Source of the DNA: Rubrivivax sp.
Lineage (GTDB): Bacteria; Pseudomonadota; Gammaproteobacteria; Burkholderiales; Burkholderiaceae_C
Assembly (NCBI GenBank): GCA_030680415.1
Contig: JAUXVE010000010.1
Location: 1-64,000 of the forward strand
DNA: 64,000 nt
Direction of reading: 5' to 3'
The notes under the pieces were generated by a model. That model made no database searches. It saw only the letters and a program-made list of their open reading frames with translations, and was not told the DNA's origin. The first letter of the stretch is position 1, and the number at the start of each line of letters is the position of its first letter. A program made the position numbers and the translations under genes. Of this stretch, positions 17,284 to 28,200 are shown piece by piece.

Positions 17284-17789
17284 ATGTACGCCATGAGCCC
17301 CGTTTCGCGCTGGAGCCCGAGCGTCACCGTCGCCGCGATCGTCGAGTGCGAGGGCCGTTACCTGCTGGTCGAAGAGCACACACCCGAAGGCCTGAAGCTG
17401 AACAACCCGGCCGGCCACCTGGACCCGGGCGAGTCGCCGCTGCAGGGGTGGTGCGGGAAACGCTGGAGGAAACGGCTCGTGCCTTCACGCCCGAGTCGCT
17501 GGTTGGTGTCTATCTGTCGCGCTTCACGCGCCCGGCCACCGGTGAAGACGTGACTTACCTGCGCTTCGCGTACTGCGGCCGCGTTGGCGAACCGCTGCCC
17601 GGCCGCCCGCTGGACACCGGCATCGTGCGCACCCTGTGGCTAACGCCCGATGAAGTGCGCGCCAGTGCCGCCCGCCACCGCAGCCCGCTGGTGCTGCGCT
17701 GCATCGAGGATCACCAGGCCGGGTGCCGCTACCCGCTGGACCTGCTGACCGCGGACGCGAGCATCTACGCGCCCGAAGTCAAGCGCTGA
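17284..17789 (+). pseudogene. NUDIX hydrolase, single-base frameshift in the Nudix box
   Basis: A nucleoside-diphosphate-X hydrolase of about 165 residues. The first half (WSPSVTVAAIVECEGRYLLVEE ... NNPAGHLDPGESPLQ) and the second half (VVRETLEETARAFTPESL ... YLRFAYCG ... [10 protein letters not shown]) are in different frames. One base is missing at about 17444-17448, inside the Nudix box (GHLDPGES-PLQ-x-VVRETLEET). With one base restored the catalytic box GX5EX7REXXEE is complete. ATG 17284 or 17293 starts the protein. This is the one broken gene here that a single sequencing error could explain; all other parts look under selection. Confidence 0.8.
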
Positions 17790-17890
17790 CCGCGGCCAGC
17801 CAGTCCGGCAGCAGCGCGTTCACGCGCGACGGCGACAATGGGGGTCCCGGTGCCACGTCACCGCTTCCCAACCACCCGACGACGCCGAAC

Positions 17891-18310
17891 ATGCACGACC
17901 TCGCCCCGTTTCACCTCGCCTTTCCGGTCGATGACCTGGCCGCCGCACGCCGCTTCTACGGCGGCGTGCTGGGCTGCGCCGAAGGCCGTTCCAGCAACGA
18001 ATGGATCGACTTCGACCTCTTCGGCCACCAGATCGTGGCCCACCTCGCGCCGCCGCGCGCGCGAGCGCATCACAACGAGGTCGACGGCCACGACGTGCCG
18101 GTGCCGCACTTCGGCGTCGTGCTGGACTGGGACGCGTTCCACACGCTGGCCGCGCAGTTGCGCGAGCATGGCGTGACCTTCGTCATCGAGCCCTACATCC
18201 GCTTCGCCGGCCAGGTCGGCGAACAGGCCACGATGTTCTTCCACGACCCAGCCGGCAACGCGCTGGAGTTCAAGTCTTTCCGCGACCGCTCGCAGCTCTT
18301 CGCCAAGTGA
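17891..18310 (+). CDS. VOC family protein (glyoxalase/dioxygenase fold)
   Basis: A 139-residue member of the vicinal oxygen chelate superfamily. [20 protein letters not shown] gives the first metal-ligand His and the typical first beta-alpha unit; [15 protein letters not shown] and [15 protein letters not shown] give the second half with the family E-F-K ending. Substrate unknown; such proteins in betaproteobacteria are often called glyoxalase-like or extradiol dioxygenase-like. ATG 17891 lies 101 bases after the NUDIX gene. Its stop overlaps the start of the next gene (GTGA), so the two are coupled. Confidence 0.85.
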   Translation: MHDLAPFHLAFPVDDLAAARRFYGGVLGCAEGRSSNEWIDFDLFGHQIVAHLAPPRARAHHNEVDGHDVPVPHFGVVLDWDAFHTLAAQLREHGVTFVIEPYIRFAGQVGEQATMFFHDPAGNALEFKSFRDRSQLFAK

Positions 18311-18951
18311 CCGAACTGCTCTTCATCCGCCACGGCGAAACCGACTGGAACCGCCAGCAGCGCTTCCAGGGCCAGATCGACGTGCCGCTGAACGCCACCG
18401 GCCATGCGCAGGCGGCGCGCGTGGCCGCGCGGCTGGCGACCGACCGCCACGACGCGCTGTTCAGCAGCGACCTGCAGCGCGCCCGCGAGACGGCGGCGCC
18501 GCTGGCTGCAGCGTGGGATCTGGCGCCGTTGGCGCTGGCCGGCTTTCGCGAGCAGAACTTCGGCGTCCTGGAAGGTCTGGACGTGCCCACCATCAAGGCC
18601 CGGTACCCCGAGTTGTGGCTACGCTGGCTGGAGCACCGTGCCGACTTCGCCTTGCCCGGCGGCGAAAGCCTGCGCCAGTTTCACGACCGCGTGATGGCCG
18701 CGGTGCGCGAGCTGGCGGCGGCGCGATCCGGCATGCGCCTGGCCGTGGTCACGCATGGCGGTGTGCTGGACATGCTTTGGCGCAGCGCCCACGGCCTGCC
18801 GCTGGACGGCCTGCGCGCCTGCGAGATCCCCAACACCGGCCTCAACCGCCTGCGCTGGGCCGGCGGTGCGCTGCAGGTCGAGCATTGGGGCGACGCCGAA
18901 CACCTGGCCGGGCTGCCCGAGCAGCCGAGCACGGCGGCCGGCGAACGCTGA
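18307..18951 (+). CDS. Histidine phosphatase (phosphoglycerate mutase-like)
   Basis: A 214-residue phosphatase of histidine phosphatase branch 1. The catalytic motif [10 protein letters not shown] comes right after the N-terminus (RHG carries the phosphorylated His); [13 protein letters not shown] supplies the second conserved Arg, and [13 protein letters not shown] the second His. The protein resembles GpmB/CobC-like enzymes, so the substrate cannot be named. It starts with GTG at 18307, overlapping the VOC stop by four bases. A strong palindrome follows the gene. Confidence 0.88.
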   Translation: MTELLFIRHGETDWNRQQRFQGQIDVPLNATGHAQAARVAARLATDRHDALFSSDLQRARETAAPLAAAWDLAPLALAGFREQNFGVLEGLDVPTIKARYPELWLRWLEHRADFALPGGESLRQFHDRVMAAVRELAAARSGMRLAVVTHGGVLDMLWRSAHGLPLDGLRACEIPNTGLNRLRWAGGALQVEHWGDAEHLAGLPEQPSTAAGER

Positions 18952-18972
18952 CACGACGTCGCTTCTGGTCTT

Positions 18973-19004
18973 GCTCCCTCTCCCGCCCGGGCGGGAGAGG
19001 GAGC
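18973..19004. terminator. Perfect 16-bp palindrome between convergent genes
   Basis: GCTCCCTCTCCCGCCC is followed directly by its exact reverse complement, with no loop bases. It lies between the ends of the histidine phosphatase (plus) and the peptide-binding protein (minus), so it could stop transcription from both sides. There is no T tract. The CTCCC-TCTCCCGC type of sequence also looks like a REP-style intergenic repeat, and a related sequence lies inside recG. Confidence 0.6.
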
Positions 19005-19029
19005 TATACCGCCGCAGTCACGCCGGTGC

Positions 19030-20529
19030 TCACTGCCAGCTCAGCGCCGCCAGGTCGTTGACGAACAGCGGCATGTCCTTCCACAGTCCCCTGAGCCGGG
19101 CGTTGGCGACCGTGATCCAGGTCGGCTGGTAGAGGTAGGCGGCTACGGCGTCGTGCGCCACCAGCGTTTGCGCCTCGGCCATCAGCTCGTTGCGTTCGGC
19201 GGCGTCGATCGTCGCCTGCACCCTGGCCCACAGCGCGTTGAACTCGGCGGAGTCGTAGTTCCAGTAGTAGTTGGGCCGCGCGAAGTTGCCGAAGTCCAGC
19301 GGCTCGACGTGCGAGATGATGGTCAGGTCGTAGGCCTTCTGGCCGTACACGCCGCTGAGCCACTGCGCCCACTCGATGTTTTCGATCTTGGCGTTGATGC
19401 CTACCTTGGCCAGCATCGCCGCGACGACCTCGCCGCCCTGGCGCGCGTAGGGCGTGGGCGGCAGCTTCATCGTCAGTTCCAGCGGCGGCGTGATGCCGGC
19501 CTGGTGCAGCAGCGCTCGCGCCTTGGCGGGGTCGTACGGGTTGATGCCGGTGGTGTCGACGTAACCCGGTGCTCCCGGCACGTAGAAGCTGCCGATGGGC
19601 ACGCCGAAGCCGTCGGCGGCGCCTTCGATCACCGCCTGGCGGTCGATGGCCGCGGCGATGGCGCGGCGCACGCGAACGTCGTCCAGCGGCTTGCGCTTGT
19701 TGTTGATGGCGACGATGGTCTTGGCGCGCGAGCCGCCGACCAGCACCTGGAACTTCCTGTTGGCCTCGAAGGCCTTCAGGCTGCGTGCCGCCGCCACGCG
19801 CGGGAAGATGTCCACGTCGCCGGACAGCAAGGCCGCCACCTGCGCCGCCGGATCGCTGATGAAGCGCATCGTCACGCGCCGCAGCTTCACGTCCCTGGCA
19901 TCGCGGTGGCCGTCCCAGCGCACCAGGGTGACCGAGGCGCCCTTGTTCCAGGCCTCCAGCCGGTAGGGCCCGGTGCCGACGGGCTGCGTCTGGTTGCCGG
20001 CCACGCTCTTGGGCTCGACGATGATGGCCGTGGCCTGGCCCAGCTGGAACAGCAGGTCGGGGTTGCCGTTCTTCAGCTTCAGCACCACCGTGTTCGCGTC
20101 GGGCGTGTCGATGCCGGCGATGTTGGCGTAGACGGCCTTGTCCTTGTTCGTGCTGGTCTTGTCGGCGGCGCGTTCGAAGGAGTACTTCACCGCTGCCGCA
20201 TCGAACGCTTCGCCGTTGTGGAAGATGACGCCGCGCTTCAGCTTGAAGGTCCAGGTCCTGAGGTCGGGCGACACCGTCCAGCCCTCGGCCAGCAGCGGCG
20301 CGGTGCGGCCGTCGCTGGTGATCTTGATCAGCGTCTCGTAGATGTTGTACAGCGTGATCTCGGCGATGGCCGAAGCCGCGCCGGCCGTCGGGTCCAGCCC
20401 CGGCGGCTCGAGCGTCATCGCCAGCACGGCGGTGTCCTTGCCAGGCTGTGCCCGCGCCGGCACGACGGCGACGAGCAGCGCTACGGCCAGCGCAGCCGCG
20501 ATCCAGACGAGCGGGCGTGGGCGGGTCAT
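19030..20529 (-). CDS. Peptide ABC transporter substrate-binding protein (family 5)
   Basis: A 499-residue periplasmic binding protein for peptides or related ligands. It has a signal peptide (PLVWIAAALAVALLVAVVPARAQ split around residues 6-28), then LEPPGLDPTAGAASA, TWTFKLKRGVIFHNGEAFD (the family 5 signature), GTGPYRLEAWNKG and INNKRKPLDDVRVRRAIAAA. It is a close paralogue of the product of 55208-56728: GTGPY, WNKGxS, RWDGHRDA and DPxAQVAALL are shared. No permease or ATPase genes are adjacent, so it may serve the transporter at 55-64 kb or be an orphan. ATG 20529 follows a GGAGG at about 20534-20538. Confidence 0.9.
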   Translation of the reverse strand: MTRPRPLVWIAAALAVALLVAVVPARAQPGKDTAVLAMTLEPPGLDPTAGAASAIAEITLYNIYETLIKITSDGRTAPLLAEGWTVSPDLRTWTFKLKRGVIFHNGEAFDAAAVKYSFERAADKTSTNKDKAVYANIAGIDTPDANTVVLKLKNGNPDLLFQLGQATAIIVEPKSVAGNQTQPVGTGPYRLEAWNKGASVTLVRWDGHRDARDVKLRRVTMRFISDPAAQVAALLSGDVDIFPRVAAARSLKAFEANRKFQVLVGGSRAKTIVAINNKRKPLDDVRVRRAIAAAIDRQAVIEGAADGFGVPIGSFYVPGAPGYVDTTGINPYDPAKARALLHQAGITPPLELTMKLPPTPYARQGGEVVAAMLAKVGINAKIENIEWAQWLSGVYGQKAYDLTIISHVEPLDFGNFARPNYYWNYDSAEFNALWARVQATIDAAERNELMAEAQTLVAHDAVAAYLYQPTWITVANARLRGLWKDMPLFVNDLAALSWQ

Positions 20530-20617
20530 GGCGCCTCCTGGTGAGAGGGCCCGATGGTAGCCGCGCGCTGGCGACTCGGGTCTTGCCAAACTCAGGCTTC
20601 GAGGTCGCTCTGGCCGG

Positions 20618-21389
20618 TCAGTCGAACAGCGCCCGGGCATGCAGCCCCAGCCCCTGCGCGACGCTGGCATAGCGGTCACCGCGCACACGCTGCGCGGCCG
20701 GAAAACACGCCGCGATGCGGTCCACCAGCGGCGTCAGTCCGGTCGAGCCGCCGGTGAAATAAAGCACCTCCACCGCCGCCGGCGCGACATTAGCCAGCAG
20801 CGCGGTCTCGCGCGCGGCCTGCACGATGCGCGCGAGGTCGGTCTCGATCGCCGCCGCGGCGTCGGCCTCGTGCAGCGTTGCCGACAGGCCGCGCTCCAGC
20901 GCCGAGAGGTCGATCTGCGCCTGCCCGTGCTGCGCGACGTCGATCTTGGCCTGCTCGGACGCGGCGGCCAGGGCGCGTCGGCCGCAGCGACCTGTAGCCG
21001 AGCAGCGGCAGGATGCTGGCCAGTTCGACATGGCGGTCGAAGTCGGTGCCGGCGCGGTGCACGCCGTGGTTGGCCAGGATGTCGTCGCGGCGCTCGGCGC
21101 GGCCGCGGCGCGCCGGACCGATGCGCACGAGCGAGAAGTCGGAGGTGCCGCCGCCGATGTCGGCCACGGCGGCGCGGCCATACAGGCGCTCGGCTTCCAG
21201 CTGCTGCGGCGGGGTGTCGGCGCGGTAGAACACCGCCGTGGGCATGGTCTGGAAGCCGGGCTCCAGCTCGACCAGGCGCACGCCGCCGTCGGGGCGCGGC
21301 ACGGCGACGGCGGAATTGGAGGTGCCGAAGTCGATGGCCGCAAAGCCCTGCGGCGCCGGCGGCCGCGCTGCGGTTCGGGTGGGGGTCAT
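20618..21389 (-). pseudogene. Hsp70-family (YegD-like) chaperone gene with two deletions and a frameshift
   Basis: Remnant of an actin-fold Hsp70 relative. The N-terminal phosphate-1 motif GFAAIDFGTSNSAVAV and the phosphate-2 motif VADIGGGTSDFSLVRIGP are in one frame, but only about 50 residues apart, where YegD-type proteins have some 230. After LPLLGYRSLRP the frame changes, about 50 expected residues are missing, and it resumes with SEQAKIDVAQHGQAQIDLS, LYFTGGSTGLTPLVDRI (adenosine motif) and SVAQGLGLHAR. Roughly 257 codons remain of about 420-450. The large deletions exclude a sequencing error as the only cause. Confidence 0.8.
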
Positions 21390-21609
21390 GGTGCAGGCCG
21401 GTGCGGTTGCGGGCAGTGCGGCCGTTGCAAGGGGGCGCGATTGTATCGGCGGCCGTCGCTACGGCGCCACGGTACCCAGGCGCGGGCCCGACCCAAATTC
21501 CGGCAGGCTGCGCGGCCGTGAATTGCCGCACGGCGACCCCTTTGTTCGATGTTTCGCCGCGCGGGCTTGCAGTGACACTGGTTACAGCTCATTGCAAAAG
21601 GTTGCCGCC

Positions 21610-21825
21610 ATGCACAAGTCCGATACCTCGCGCCGCTGGTTCGGACTCAGGCCGGCCGCCGAACGGCCGCCGCAGGACGACCCGGCCGACCTCGGCACCG
21701 CCTTTGGCCTGGACCTCAGCCTGGGTGAGCTGCCCGACGACTCATCGCCGGCCACGGCCTCGCCGATGGATGGGCCCGACGGTTGGATGAACAGGCTGTG
21801 GACCCGGCGCAAGCCGGCGTTCTGA
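21610..21825 (+). CDS. Small hypothetical protein
   Basis: A 71-residue protein of no family I know. The composition is Pro/Asp/Arg-rich with no hydrophobic helix: basic start (HKSDTSRRWFGLR), acidic middle (DDPADLGTAFGLDLSLGELP), basic end (WMNRLWTRRKPAF). ATG 21610 is preceded by AAAGG at 21597-21601, a reasonable ribosome binding site, and codon use is like its neighbours. It precedes the TetR gene in the same direction by 94 bases. A real but uncharacterised gene is more likely than chance. Confidence 0.5.
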   Translation: MHKSDTSRRWFGLRPAAERPPQDDPADLGTAFGLDLSLGELPDDSSPATASPMDGPDGWMNRLWTRRKPAF

Positions 21826-21919
21826 GGCACCCCGGGCCGCCCGTGGCGGCCTGCACCAGCCGCAGCCTCGGGCGCGACTGATCAGTTCATCTGGTGACGG
21901 TCGCGGCTGGAATTGGCTC

Positions 21920-22537
21920 ATGGCCCGTCTTTCCTTTCGCGAACAAGTGCTGCGTGTCCGTGAGGACGCCATCGTCGAGTCGGTCAACCGCTTGCTCGCC
22001 GACAAGGGCTTCGACCTCATGACCGTGGACGAAGTGGCGGCCGACGTCGGTATCGCCAAGGCCAGCCTGTACAAGCACTTCCCGTCCAAGGAAGCGCTGG
22101 CCGCGGCAGCCATGGTGCGCTTGCTGCAGCGTACGCTGGCGGTGATCGACCAGCAGGCTGCGCGGCCCGAGGCCACCGCCATGCAGCGGCTGGAGGCGCT
22201 TACGCGCTGGGCGCTGGAACTGCAGGTGGCCGGCGAGATGCCGACGCTGCCTTCGCAGAACTCCTCGCTGCGCGCCGAACTGATGGCGCACAGGGCTTAT
22301 CTGGAGTTGCTGCTGCAGGTGAGTGAGCGCCTCGGTGAATGGATCGTCCAGGCGCAGGCCGCCGACGACATCGACGCCACGCTGCCGCCCGAGGTGGTGC
22401 TGTACACGATCTTTGCCCGTGCCTGCGATCCGGTGCCGGCCTTTCTGAAGGCCGCCGGCCAGCACAGCAACGCGCAGATCGTCGAGTGGGTGCTCTCGAC
22501 CTGCCTGCATGGGCTGCGCGGCCCGGCTGCGCGCTGA
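21920..22537 (+). CDS. TetR/AcrR family transcriptional regulator
   Basis: A 205-residue repressor-type regulator. The N-terminal helix-turn-helix is standard: VNRLLADKGFDLMTVDEVAADVGIAKASLYKHFPSKEAL split over residues 23-61, with the GIAKASLYKHF recognition helix. The C-terminal ligand-binding region (about residues 75-205) has no recognisable signature. Its target is unclear; the convergent universal stress gene shares only the 3' region, so autoregulation or control of a distant gene is likely. Confidence 0.88.
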   Translation: MARLSFREQVLRVREDAIVESVNRLLADKGFDLMTVDEVAADVGIAKASLYKHFPSKEALAAAAMVRLLQRTLAVIDQQAARPEATAMQRLEALTRWALELQVAGEMPTLPSQNSSLRAELMAHRAYLELLLQVSERLGEWIVQAQAADDIDATLPPEVVLYTIFARACDPVPAFLKAAGQHSNAQIVEWVLSTCLHGLRGPAAR

Positions 22538-22562
22538 CCCCGGCCAGCGCGCGGACTGCGAT

Positions 22563-22985
22563 TCAGCGGATCAGCAGCGCCGGTGTGTCGCAGTTGGCCA
22601 GCACCTTGGTGGTCACCGATCCCATGACCAGGTTGGTCAGCGTGCCGTGGCCGTGCGAGCCGAGCATGATCAGGTCGTAGCGCCCCTTCTTGGCCGCGTC
22701 GGTGATCATTTCGGCGGCCGGTCCGACCTTGGTCACGTAGCTGGCGTTCAGGCCATGGCGAGTGAAGAAGGTGCGGATGGGCTTGAACACCTTTTCGGCG
22801 CAATCGTCGTAGTAACCCTTGAGGACTTCCTTCTCCAGCACCATCGCAGCCCGCGGGGGTACGGCCGGCACGGCGTGGATCAGCGTGTATTCATGATGCG
22901 GGCCCAGCCAGTCGTCATGCGCGGCGATGTAAGCCAGCATGCGCTTCGTGTAAGGGCTGCCATCGACGGCGGCAAGGATCTTCAT
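22563..22985 (-). CDS. Universal stress protein UspA family
   Basis: A 140-residue single-domain stress protein. It opens MKILAAVDGSPYTKRMLAYI with the conserved ATP-binding Asp and ends with the G-x2-G-x9-G-S type nucleotide motif seen as LGSHGHGTLTNLVMGSVTTK. The central DLIMLGSHGHG strand-turn is typical of ATP-binding Usp proteins. No operon partner: it converges with TetR and is followed upstream by the phosphoesterase 116 bases away in the same direction. Confidence 0.9.
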   Translation of the reverse strand: MKILAAVDGSPYTKRMLAYIAAHDDWLGPHHEYTLIHAVPAVPPRAAMVLEKEVLKGYYDDCAEKVFKPIRTFFTRHGLNASYVTKVGPAAEMITDAAKKGRYDLIMLGSHGHGTLTNLVMGSVTTKVLANCDTPALLIR

Positions 22986-23101
22986 GTGTGCTCCGGCTCG
23001 GTGACGGGCCGCCTTGGCCCGGGCCTGCAGTGTGGCACTGCCGGCGCCGGTGGTTCTTGATCGCGCTCAGCAAACGTGCGCCGGCCTGGGGGAAACCGGG
23101 T

Positions 23102-23874
23102 TCAGATGTCCAGCACCAGCAGCGGCAGGTGCCCCTGGTCCTCGCCCTTGGTGGCCAGGCCGCGGGCATTGCAGACGACGCGGCCGGGCGCACGACCGGG
23201 GCGCGGCACCCGGTAGTCGTGGCGGCAGTGCAGATGCCCGTGCAGCCAGAGGTCGGCGCGCGGGATCAGGTCGTCGTCGGCGCTGCAGAAGCTGGCGGTG
23301 CCGGGCTGGGCGCCGTAGCGCGGGTCGGCGCACTTCAGGCTGGGCGCGAAATGCGTCACCACCAGCGTCCTGTCCCAGCGTCCGTGCGGCGCGTGCGCGA
23401 GTTCGGCCTCCAGCCAGGCGCGGCAGGCCAGTCCTTCCTCGCGCACGCCGGCGGCGTCGAAGGGCTGGCCGCCGCGCGTGGCGGCCATCAGGCGCATGAA
23501 GTATTCGGCGGCGCGCAGCGCGCGCTCGCGCTGGGCGGTGCCGAAGAGGTCGAAGTCGCTCCAGCGCGTGGCCCCGAGGATGCGCACGCGGCAGCCGTCG
23601 GCGGCGGTGAACAGCAGCGCCTCGCGCTGCAACAGCGTCAATCCGTAGCGGCCGCAGTGCGCGCGCAGCGCCGGCCAGGCATGGCCCAGCTCGCGGCCGT
23701 CGAACTCGTGGTTGCCGGCGACGACGACCACCGGCACCGGCCAGCCGGCGAAACGCTCGTAGCCGGCCCAGCTGCTGTCGATGTCGCCGGCCAGCACCAG
23801 CAGTTCGGCCCCGGGCGCCGGCTCGGGGTCGAAGACCTCGGTCTCGAGGTGCAGGTCGGACAGCAGCTGCAGCT

Positions 23875-23878
<4 letters not shown>
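23102..23878 (-). CDS. Metallophosphoesterase (calcineurin-like)
   Basis: A 258-residue dinuclear-metal phosphoesterase. Motif order is complete: LSDLHLE (D-x-H), VLAGDID (GD), [10 protein letters not shown] (GNHE), VVTHFAP and [13 protein letters not shown] (GHxH). The best start is TTG at 23878, overlapping the pckG stop in TTGA, so it is translationally coupled to pckG; no ATG gives a full N-terminal beta strand. Substrate unknown. Its place at the end of the pckG transcript may mean a link to phosphometabolism, but that is only positional. Confidence 0.85.
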
Positions 23879-25767
<1,889 letters not shown>

Positions 25768-25950
25768 GGAGTCTCCGATCAGGATGTGCAATGCAGGAAA
25801 CGGGATCGGGCCAAGCCCGTCAGCCGCCGCTCGAGGCGGCAAGACTGGGCGGGACTCGCCGAATCCCGCCTGTGGATGTGCGCATGCAGGTGCACCACGG
25901 TTGCGGGCCATCATTGTGGGATCAATGTCATCGCCCCGTCACTACCCGGG

Positions 25951-25983
25951 TGGAGGGTAGTATGCAGAATACTCATGACGCGA
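25951..25983. promoter_or_regulatory. Nested inverted repeats in the pckG-glgX divergent region
   Basis: ACTACCC-N7-GGGTAGT (25951-25971) overlaps AGTAT-N5-ATACT (25969-25983), sharing AGT. Both are perfect. The whole 300-base stretch 25768-26067 has no gene; these are the only clear structures in it, about 85 bases before glgX. They probably form an operator for one or both divergent genes; the binding protein is unknown. Confidence 0.4.
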
Positions 25984-26067
25984 TGCGCAAACGCCGGGGC
26001 GCCGTGCCGGGGTGGCGGCCTTGAGGTTGCTCAAGCGCCGGCCCCGGGGGGCCCGCAGAATGCCGCG

Positions 26068-28200
26068 ATGGTTACCGACCCCGCCTCCCGCGGCCGGCCG
26101 CACCCGCTGGGCGCCTGCCCGCAGCCCGGCGGCATGAACTTCAGCGTCTTCTCGCGCCACGCCGAGCGGCTGGATCTGCTGCTGTACGACGCCGCCGACG
26201 ACGCCGAACCGGCGCGCGTGATCACGCTCGACAACCACGGCCAGCGCAGCGGCGACTACTGGCACGCCTTCGTGCCCGGCGTGGCGCCGGGTCAGCTCTA
26301 CGCCTACCGCGCGTTCGGGCCCTTCGACCCCGAGCGCGGCCTGCGCTTCGACGCCGACAAGGTGCTGCTCGATCCCTACGGCCGCGCCGTCGCGCTGCCC
26401 GCCGGCTACCGCCGTGCCGCTGCCTGCGTGCCGGGGCGCAACGACGCGCAGGCGGCCAAGAGCGTGGCCACCGACGACCACGCCTACGACTGGGAGGACG
26501 ACGTGCCGCTGCAGCGCCCGTTCGCCGCCACCGTGATCTATGAGCTGCACCTGCGCGGCTTCACGCAGCATCCGAGTTCGGGCGTGGCGCCAAAGAAGCG
26601 CGGCACCTTCGCGGCGCTGGTGGAGAAGATCCCTTACCTGGTCGGCCTCGGCGTCACCGCGGTCGAGCTGATGCCGGTGTTCGCGTTCGACGCCCAGGAC
26701 GCGCCGCCCGGGCTCGTCAACTACTGGGGCTACTCGCCGTTCTCGTTCTTCGCGCCGCACCCGGGCTACAGCAGCGCCAGCGCGCCGCTGGCGGTGCTCG
26801 ACGAGTTCCGCGACATGGTCAAGGCGCTGCATCGCGCCGGGCTGGAGGTGATCCTCGACGTCGTCTTCAACCACACCACCGAAGGTGACGAGCGCGGTCC
26901 CACCTGCAGCCTGCGCGGGCTGGACAACACCGGCTACTACCTGATGGAGCCGGGCGGCCGCTATGCCAATCACTCGGGCTGTGGCAACACGCTGAACGCC
27001 GGCCTGTCGGCGGTGCGCCGGCTGATCCTGGACAGCCTGCACTACTGGGTGCAGGTGATGCACGTCGACGGCTTCCGCTTCGACCTTGCCGCCGCGTTCA
27101 CGCGCGACAAGCACGGCGTGCCGCAGACCGACACGCCGATGCTGTGGGACATCGCCACCGAGCCGGTGCTGGCCGGCACCAAGCTCATCGCCGAGGCCTG
27201 GGACGCCGGCGGGCTGTACCGGGTGGGGCGTTTCCCCGGCTACCACTGGAAGGAATGGAACGGCCAGTTCCGCGACGACGTGCGCGCCTTCGTGCGCGGC
27301 GACGCCGGCACCGTGCCGCGGTTGGCCGACCGGCTGCTCGGCAGCCCCGACCTGTACGGCAAGCGGCCGCGCGAACCGGCGCAGAGCATCAACTTCGTCA
27401 CCAGCCACGACGGCTTCACGCTCGAGGACCTGGTCTCCTACAACGTCAAGCACAACCATGCCAACGGCGAAGGCAACCGCGACGGCGACGACCACAACCT
27501 GAGCTGGAACTGCGGCGTCGAAGGGCCGACCGACGACCCCGAGGTGCTGGCGCTGCGCACGCGGCAGGTGAAGAACCTGCTGGCCATCACCGTGCTGTCG
27601 CTGGGCACGCCGATGCTGCGCATGGGCGACGAGATGCGCCGCACGCAGCACGGCAACAACAACGCCTGGTGCCAGGACAACGATACGTACTGGCTCGACT
27701 GGCGGCTGCTCGATCGCCATGCCGACATCCACCGCTTCGTGCGCGCGCTGATCGGGCTGCGCGCGCTGCGCGACTCGGTGCGCGAGGACCACCACCTGAC
27801 GCTGGCGCAGCTGACGAGCCAGGCCCAGGTGCGCCTGCACGGCGTGAACGCCGGGGCGCCGGACCTGGCGCCGTGGTCGCACAGCCTGGCGCTGAGCGCC
27901 GCCACGCTGTCCGGGCAGTGGCTGATGTACTTCGCGCTCAACGCCTGGCGGCAGCCGCTGGATTTCGAGCCGCTGCCTCGTCCTGCAGGCACCGGGCCCT
28001 GGCGGCGCGTGCTCGACAGCGCCCGGCAGTCGCCCGACGACCTGATCGAGCTGGCCGACCTGGCCGCGGCGCCGCCGCTGACGGCCGCGCACGTGCGCGT
28101 CGCGGCGCATGCGGTGGTGGTGCTGTTCGCGACGGCCACGCCGCCGCCAGCCGCCGCTCAGCCGCCGCGAGCGGCCGCGCGGCCGCGCTCCCAGCGGTAG
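26068..28200 (+). CDS. glgX: Glycogen debranching enzyme (alpha-1,6-glucosidase / isoamylase type)
   Basis: A 710-residue GH13 enzyme that removes alpha-1,6 branches during glycogen breakdown. N-terminal CBM48-like region (GGMNFSVFSRHAERLDLLLY), then the (beta/alpha)8 barrel: VIYELHLRGFTQHPSSGV, DVVFNHTTEGDERGP, nucleophile in HVDGFRFDLAA, acid/base Glu in KLIAEAWDAGG, and third Asp in TSHDGFTLEDLVSY. GNNNAWCQDN is a GlgX hallmark. The last 43 bases overlap the 3' end of the convergent permease gene. ATG 26068 begins at the first family-like residues; the frame stays open far upstream but that is antisense of pckG. Confidence 0.94.
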   Translation: MVTDPASRGRPHPLGACPQPGGMNFSVFSRHAERLDLLLYDAADDAEPARVITLDNHGQRSGDYWHAFVPGVAPGQLYAYRAFGPFDPERGLRFDADKVLLDPYGRAVALPAGYRRAAACVPGRNDAQAAKSVATDDHAYDWEDDVPLQRPFAATVIYELHLRGFTQHPSSGVAPKKRGTFAALVEKIPYLVGLGVTAVELMPVFAFDAQDAPPGLVNYWGYSPFSFFAPHPGYSSASAPLAVLDEFRDMVKALHRAGLEVILDVVFNHTTEGDERGPTCSLRGLDNTGYYLMEPGGRYANHSGCGNTLNAGLSAVRRLILDSLHYWVQVMHVDGFRFDLAAAFTRDKHGVPQTDTPMLWDIATEPVLAGTKLIAEAWDAGGLYRVGRFPGYHWKEWNGQFRDDVRAFVRGDAGTVPRLADRLLGSPDLYGKRPREPAQSINFVTSHDGFTLEDLVSYNVKHNHANGEGNRDGDDHNLSWNCGVEGPTDDPEVLALRTRQVKNLLAITVLSLGTPMLRMGDEMRRTQHGNNNAWCQDNDTYWLDWRLLDRHADIHRFVRALIGLRALRDSVREDHHLTLAQLTSQAQVRLHGVNAGAPDLAPWSHSLALSAATLSGQWLMYFALNAWRQPLDFEPLPRPAGTGPWRRVLDSARQSPDDLIELADLAAAPPLTAAHVRVAAHAVVVLFATATPPPAAAQPPRAAARPRSQR

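Noticed and set aside
14473-17296. Long plus-strand frames (14473-15975 and 16049-17296)
   Set aside because: Antisense to pntB and pntA, His/Arg/Gly-rich without any recognisable domain.
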